Origin: Platerodrilus igneus
Lineage: Eukaryota; Arthropoda; Insecta; Coleoptera; Lycidae
Direction: 5' to 3'
Length of the DNA: 64,000 nt
NCBI GenBank assembly: GCA_036346225.1
Contig: JARFIW010000588.1
Coordinates: 2,547,501-2,611,500, forward strand
Shown: piece by piece, positions 58,065 to 64,000 of the stretch
Layout of the letters: each line of letters begins with the position of its first letter
How positions within the stretch are numbered: position 1 is the first letter of the stretch
Position numbers and translations under genes: made by a program
The notes under the pieces: generated by a model
What the model saw: only the letters and a program-made list of their open reading frames with translations
Told to the model about the DNA's origin: nothing
Databases searched by the model: none

Positions 58065-58195
58065 ACTTACACTCTATTATGTGACAATATACTGTATACA
58101 TTTTGTTTTTTGCATAAATAAATAAAATTAATTAAAAAAAAAATAAAAACTTTTGTATATTTAAGCTCAATCTGTATATATAAATAATAGTAATA

Positions 58196-59170
58196 CCATC
58201 ATCATCATTAGATCTTCAGTCCTAGAACTGGTTAGACGTGTACCATCATTGTTCCCTATTCTGAACTAACCTACAGATTTCCCTGAAAAATACACAGTTT
58301 GCATCTATAACTGTCTAATCTAGGTCTACATCTACCTCTTTTTTCCTATCTCTACTTATAATATATCACATAGTATTCCGCAAAAATGCCTTAGAACGTA
58401 TTCCGTCCTACTATTTCTCTTTTTCCCCAGATATCCTTGTTCCCCTACTATTTCTGTAACTTATTTGTTATTATCTTTGTCTGTCCATGCTATCGTCCTC
58501 ATACATCTGAAGCACAGCATTTCAAAAGGCTGCTACCGTTTTTCTGTCTGCGTTTCAGACTGCCCGTATTTCATAGGCATACGGTGCTGTGCTCCACACA
58601 TATGCTTTCAACAATTTTCTTCTTGTTTTATGTTTGTTGTCTTTCCTTATAGGCGCTGTTCTTTCTTGTTAGATGCAGTTCGATCACTTTCTATTGTTTT
58701 ACAGTTATATGCTCTATTTCTCCAACCTTCAATGGTTGTGAAGAGAGGTACGCAGCCTATGGCTGCCAAGGTCCCCAACACTTAACCATTTGGCGATTTA
58801 ATATATTTTCCAATATATCTTTTCGCATAGTCAACATTAGTTGCAGATATTTCGCAACCAACAACTAGTTGTTTATACTAATCATCAGATTTATCTGCGC
58901 TTATTTTTTCGTCATTAGGTTTTCAGTCTCAAAACTGGTTGGACACGTACCTGCACTTATTTATATTCTGAGCTAGCCTACATAGTTCCCTGAAATTCTC
59001 ACACAGCATGTGTATTCAGCTCGTTCCCTTTCTATTGTTTTCTAATTTTATATCCTATTTTACCGAGATTCAGTGAAGGAGGTTAAGCAACCTGTGGCTA
59101 TCAACATCCCCCAACACTTAGACATTTGCCGAAATAATGGTTTTCCAGTAAGTCCTTTCACACACTTAAC
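58196..59170 (-). mobile_element. two RTE 3' ends in tandem, second locus
   Basis: Units at about 58196-58800 and 58880-59170 match 14041-15010 throughout, including the spacer with GTCAACATTAGTTGCAGATA. A third 3' end, that of the long RTE copy, follows directly at 59215. Confidence 0.75.
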
Positions 59171-59214
59171 ATTATTCGAGAATATTGCCCAAGCAATTCT
59201 TGTAGGTACTTACA

Positions 59215-62200
59215 ATAATCATCATGTTTAAGCACAGTTATCTTTTCATCATTAGTTTATCCATCTTGGGATTGGTTGGATGCGTACCTCCATTGATTTC
59301 TATTCTGGGCTAGCCTACACATCTCCCTGAAACCTCTACAGCCTACATCTTTTACTATCTGTGTGCAGTAGTCTAATCTAGGTCTGCCTCTTCTTCTTTT
59401 TTTTCCTATCTCTGCTTCTAATATATTCCGCACTATTCCCTCATGCCGTAGTATGTGGCCTATCATCCTATCTCTCCTATTTTTTGCCGTTTTCCACATA
59501 TTTCTTTCTTCCCCTACCATTTTTGGAACCCGTTCGTCCGTAACTTTGTCTGTCCATGGTATCTTCATCTTACGCCTGTAGCACCACATTTCAAAGGCTT
59601 CTCCCTTTTTCTTGTCCGCTTCTCCCACTGTCCAGGCTTCACAGACGTACAGTGCTGTGCTCCACACATATGTTTTAAGCAATCTTTTCCTTGTTTCTAT
59701 GTTTGTGGTCTTTGAGCACAGTAGTTGCTTTTTCTTGTTAAATGTAGCACGACCTTGTGCTAATCATTGTTTTATATCTTTTGTGCTTTTCCCATCTTGC
59801 GTTATTTGGCTTCCTAGGTAGCATATATCCTTAACCTCTTGTAAGTTCGTGTTAAATACTTGTATTCTTGTTTTTGATTTATTTTCTCCACCTTTGTAAA
59901 CTAGAACTTTAGTTTTAGTTTTGTTAATTTTCATACCGTACCTCTCTGTTAAAACCTTTTCCGCTTCATTAAGAGCAGCTTCTAACTCTTCCTTGCTAGA
60001 CACTAATACCGCTATATCATCTGCAAATCTAAGAATATCAATTTTTTGTCCCTGCATAGTAATTCCAAATGTCTTCCTGCATTTGACAGTATTCATTGCC
60101 TCTTCTATGTACAAGTTAAAAATCAATGGGGATAGGGCACATACCTGTCTCACCCCTTTCCTAATGTTTACTTCTCTATGTTCCTGCTCTAATTCTATTA
60201 CTGCTGTTTGTTCTTTGTATAAGCTATGTACTATTCGTCTATCCCTATAACTCATTCCAATCTTTTTGAGTATTTCAAACATTTTTTTCCAATTTACATT
60301 GTCGAATGCTTTTTCCAGATCTACAAACCCTATATACATGCTTTCCCCCTTTTCTATTGTTTTCTCCATTATCACTCTCAGACCTAAAATAGCCTCCCGT
60401 GTTCCCCTGTTTCGCCTAAACCCAAATTGGTTTTCTCCTAGTATTTCTTCAGCTCGTTTTTCCATTCGTTTTTGCACAATTCTAGTTAATATTTTTGACA
60501 CGTGTGCTGTCAAACTTATTGTTCGAAAATTTTCACATCTATCCGCGCCTTTCTTTTTTGGTATAGTTACTATGATGCTACGTTTGAAATCTTTGGGTAT
60601 CTCACCTGTCTCATACAAGTTGGAAGAGCCGTTCTGTTACTGCTTGTCCAGCGGCTTTTAGAGTTTCTGCTTGCACCTTATCTGTACCCGGCGCCTTACC
60701 ATTTTTCAGACTCTTTAATGCTAATTCAAACTCGTCTCGAAGTATAGGATATCCCAAGTCATCATTTTCAATGTCTGATTCCTGTTCTAATGCAGTTAGT
60801 TCCTCTCTCCTGCATATAAATTCCCTATATATTCTTGCCATCTACCTACCTCCTCTACATTTTCTATGATGACGTTTCCTTGTGTGTCCCTTATATTTTT
60901 GCTATATGGTTTTATATCCCTAAAATTCATTCTAATTAATTTGTATGCTTCGTCTGTCTTTCCTATTTCCATCTTAGTTTGTACCTCTTTGCACTTTTCA
61001 TCAATCCATTGTTCTTTAGCTTTCCTGCATTTTCGAATAATTTCCCATTTTATGGCTTTGTATCTCTGTTTTCCTGTTTCGTCTGATTTATTTTTGTATT
61101 TTCGTCTTTCTTCTATTAAATTCAGGATATCCTTTGTTATCCATGGTTTCTTATTTTCTTTTTGTGTATACCCCAGAATATCTCTGGCCGCCATGTCTAG
61201 GCTGGATTTAATGTTATTCCATTCTGTTTCTACTTCCTTAGTATCAGATATTTTCCAGATATCATTCAGCAATTCATTTGACTTTTTTCGAATCTTACTT
61301 GAATATCTTTATCTTTTAGTTTCTCTAAGTACAAATGCCTTTTTCCGTTCCTTTTTCTCAGATTATTAAATTTAAGTGCGGCCTTCATAATTACGATGTT
61401 GTGGTCAGTATCTATATCTGCTTCTGGGTAGCTTCTACAGTTTTTTACTTGATTCCTAAACCGTTGTCTAACAAGAATATAATCTATTTGATATCTTCCT
61501 GGCATCTTCCACGTATATCGTCTTCTAGCATGATGTTGAAATAATGTGTTTGTGATGATTAAATTGTTCTTGTCGCAAAAATCTACCAGCCTATTTCCCC
61601 TGTCGTTTCTCGTGCCTAAACCAAATAAACCTACTACCGCTCCTTCCCTACCCTCATCTACCACGACATTAAAATCCCCCGTAATTATTAAATTTTCATG
61701 TCCTTTTACGTATCTTAATATGTCTTCTATATCGTTGTAGATGGCTTCTACCTCTTCGTCACTGTAGCTAGAGGTGGGCATGTATACTTGTATTGTTACT
61801 GTGTTTACCGGTTTAGATTCTAATCTAACCATGAGTACTCTTTCGTTCTTTTGTAAGTAATTTTCTACACAGTATCCTATCTTTTTCCGCATAACTATCC
61901 CCACACCCAAATTGCATTCCTCTGCTTCTGTATGAATTACCCTGAAGTCTCCACTCCAAAAAACCCCCCGCCTCTGGCCACCGAACTTTGCTGATCCTTA
62001 CTATGTCTAGTGATAACCTATTCATTTCAATTTTTAGGTTCTCTAGCCTAACTACTTGCTTCATACTTCTAACATTCCACGCTCCGACTCGCAGAATGTT
62101 CCCGACTCTTATTTTTAACTTTCCGATCGCATTCTCCGAAGTAGTCCCCTCCCGGAGATCCGAATGGGGGACTATTTTAACTCTGGAATCTTTTATCCCA

Positions 62201-62530
62201 GAGAATGCCATCATGTTTGTAACAATTTAAGTACGCTGTGTACTTGGGAGATAATGTGGTGGTTTCCCGTTGCCTTCCATATCGCGGTAGTGTGTCTTAG
62301 ACTGCCATACCGACCCCTATGGTCTCTGCCAATCTAACTACCAAAAGAGCCGCTGCCCTCTTTCGGGGACCTGTCTTAGTCTGGTTTCTCACTAACGACC
62401 TTACTACTTTGGTTGGACCTGTAGTTTGGCTCTTTAGCTCATTAGAACACGCAGGTCATTTCACCTGTTCTAGTAATTTAGAACTTCGGCAAGGTGCAGG
62501 TCCATTCGAAATGGCAATAGTAATACCACA
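59215..62530 (-). mobile_element. long RTE-clade retrotransposon copy
   Basis: On - it has a 5' leader (about 62530-62230) with GGAAGGCAACGGGAAACC, then a single ORF for endonuclease and RT without ORF1, then a short tail. This organisation and the protein motifs fit the RTE clade common in insects. Confidence 0.88.
59257..62214 (-). pseudogene. RTE endonuclease-reverse transcriptase, frameshifted
   Basis: Pieces on -: 61825-62214 (start MMAFSGIKD, endonuclease box VGAWNVRSM), 61266-61910 (MGVGIVMRKK, IITGDFNVVVDEGREG, IDTDHNIVIM), 60796-61272 and 60611-60841 (linker, KNGKAPGTDKVQAE), 59764-60618 (FRTISLTAHVSKILTRI, NQFGFRRNRGTREA, FVDLEKAFDNVNW, LRFADDIAVL) and 59257-59682 (YVWSTALYVCEAWTVGE to the C-terminus). 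The box usually read GVRQGC.LSP is GVRQVCALSP here, so a conserved Gly is lost. Four or more frame breaks are present, but few residues are missing. Confidence 0.9.
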
Positions 62531-62633
62531 AGACAAATTAATTAATAAAATTAAATAATAACTTAAGACTTATCCAAAGCCTTAACGATTATTTCAAATC
62601 GAGCTATTAATTGAAAGATAGAAAATATAAGGT

Positions 62634-62705
62634 TTTGGGCAGGTCTTGAACCTGTATCTTCGGCTTTGACTGCCGATACGCTAATCAATTGTGTCACTTA
62701 GATGA
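62634..62705 (-). other. tRNA-like remnant with Pol III boxes
   Basis: On - it reads GTGACACAATTGATTAGCG (A-box-like), a five-pair anticodon-like arm TCGGC/GCCGA with a seven-base loop, and GGTTCAAGACC (B box). The base before the anticodon is not U and the acceptor stem does not pair, so it is a tRNA pseudogene or a SINE head, not a working tRNA. Confidence 0.5.
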
Positions 62706-62909
62706 GTAATGATAATTGGAAAGATATACAAATCTAAATCATGTACGTAACTAGGTATTGATCTAGCTTTCAATTATGCTTGGCATTTTTGTCAATCATA
62801 TCTGACAGTGTCAATTTGTTTGATGTACGTTAGATATAGACAGGAAACAACACCCAAATTCATTACGTAAGTCATCAGTGGTATTAATTGCTCAACTAAC
62901 TTAAAAGTT

Positions 62910-63360
62910 CAGGTCATGTCTTATTGGAATTCGTTTAAGTCTTTACAAAAATTTGGCTTATGATAATGCTAATTTAACAAACGTGGAAAAATTCATTTTG
63001 CTCTTGAATGGGTTGACTTAGGTTCTAAAAAGTTGATTCGTCATTTTCCTGTGATTGATTAAAGCTTAGAATGTTTATTCAATTTTGGTAAAAAATATTT
63101 ATTGGTTAATTCATTTATGGCAGACTTGGAAAATATTCCTAAGGCTAAAGCTAGTGCTCAAAAGAGTTAAGATATGCAGTTAATTGTTTTGTGGAAATTG
63201 TGGCTGGTTTAAAACAAATGTAGGTTGACCTGTTGGATGTTATTTTCTTTAACATGTTTTCTAAAAAATTGGACTCTGACTTACTGATAGCATTTGAATT
63301 GGAAAATGCTGAAGAAATTTCTACTTGTGAACAATTAAGGTTATTTGTGGAAAAACGTTA
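62910..63360 (+). pseudogene. BEL/Pao gag fragment
   Basis: Broken frames on + read WNSFKSLQKFGL, DNANLTNVEKFIF and then LLDVIFFNMFSKKLDSDLLI, AFELENAEEISTC, EQLRLFVEKR. This order matches the conserved part of BEL/Pao gag proteins. Stops and frame changes interrupt it. No LTR or pol is in the window. Confidence 0.65.
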
Positions 63361-63374
63361 AAAGTGAGCAATTT

Positions 63375-63536
63375 CATTGGGATTTATCTGATACCCAATA
63401 ATTACTCGAAACCCGATAATTACACGATACCCCATAATTAGCCGATCGTAATAATTACCCGATATCCGATAATTACCCGAAACCCGATAATTACACGATA
63501 CCCAATAATTACCCGTTATCCAAGAATTACCAGTTA
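63375..63536. repeat. minisatellite with units of about 16 bases
   Basis: Eight or more imperfect copies of a TAATTACCCGATACCC form, with alternating ACCCGAT and ACACGAT variants that suggest a higher-order unit of about 32 bases. Confidence 0.85.
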
Positions 63537-63739
63537 AACGTAAAGGTAAATTCCTTTTTTTATATTGTTTGCATGTGCATAATATAGAACTCATAATGTC
63601 GTATAGACATAGACATAACATTAAAAATAAAACTGTATTCCAAATTTTTATTTATATTTTATTTTTGTATTTAATTAATGTAATCATAATTTCTATTGAC
63701 ACATATAATGGCTTCCCACGTTTCGGGACTAAGCCGAGC

Positions 63740-63960
63740 TCAGTGTTTCGATATTATACGCCTATCTGCCGAAAATTGTCTTTCACTTGCCACAGATGTG
63801 GCCGGAATTGCCAAATATTTCATTGACAAGACGGCCACACTGGGGTATTTTGTTTTGTGGTCCTTGCACCACTTTAGTGGGTCCTTCCTAGGAGCTAAGG
63901 TTGGTTCCCTTAAAAATAAATCGTATTCGTGCATGGTTGCTTCATTTTGGTTATGATTAC
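63740..63960 (-). pseudogene. hAT transposase C-terminal fragment
   Basis: On - the frame reads DPLKWCKDHKTKYPSVAVLS, then KYLAIPATSVASERQFSA, ending RRIISKH. This is the hAT dimerisation domain, whose SVASER block is diagnostic. The conserved domain is near complete but stops at 63740 and continues upstream toward the window edge, so the rest of the transposase, if kept, lies outside. Confidence 0.85.
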
Positions 63961-64000
63961 AATGATAATCCGGTCCTGAAATGTTAATTAAATATTAATT

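Noticed and set aside
62230..62530. HDV-like ribozyme in the RTE leader
   Set aside because: CACCT/AGGTG and GTTCT/AGAAC helices can form, but I could not build the full nested double pseudoknot.
62634..62705. Functional tRNA gene
   Set aside because: The anticodon loop lacks U33 and the acceptor stem does not pair; kept only as a tRNA-like remnant.

Overview
The window reads as intergenic DNA of an AT-rich arthropod genome, most likely an insect. The evidence is the density and kind of mobile elements: several PHD-finger non-LTR elements (CR1/Jockey group), an RTE element, Penelope-like elements with GIY-YIG ends, Ty3/Gypsy and BEL/Pao remnants, a Tc1/mariner element, a hAT end and a tRNA-derived SINE. 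A beetle is a guess from repertoire only. I recognise no intact host gene. The nearest thing to one is a broken Commissureless-like coding segment inside a long terminal repeat.

Layout. 1-300 is an unclassified repeat seen again at about 55.0 kb. 1.3-5.7 kb is a decayed non-LTR element on +. 7.0-12.0 kb is one Tc1/mariner transposon with long inverted ends. It carries a 1.87-kb solo LTR in its left arm (7326-9192, 4-bp target duplication) and three tandem SINE copies in its transposase gene. 12.4-13.0 kb is a foldback. 14.0-15.0 kb holds RTE 3' ends in tandem. 16.1-19.1 kb joins a GC-rich LINE 5' end to a decayed LINE on -. 22.4-27.8 kb holds two direct copies of a 2-kb unit around a Penelope fragment; each copy carries a well-formed hammerhead ribozyme motif. 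27.9-29.3 kb is a possible solo LTR between TA microsatellites. 31-32 kb is a second Penelope fragment with a SINE in it.

33.1-42.7 kb is a nest: an old LINE on + appears split by a Gypsy element on -, whose RNase H region is split by a LINE on -, whose RT is split by a short SINE fragment. 42.7-46.9 kb is a young LINE that would be intact but for one 28-bp frameshifting duplication. 47.2-50.4 kb is another LINE. 53.3-54.8 kb is a foldback element with a GC-hairpin MITE inside. 55.4-62.5 kb holds RTE material, with a second LTR-like element at 56.3-58.1 kb. The end holds a BEL/Pao gag remnant, a minisatellite and a hAT transposase C-terminus on -.

The elements do not form a pathway. Their interest lies in insertion order and in RNA-level features: ribozymes, an intron-like leader and Pol III boxes.
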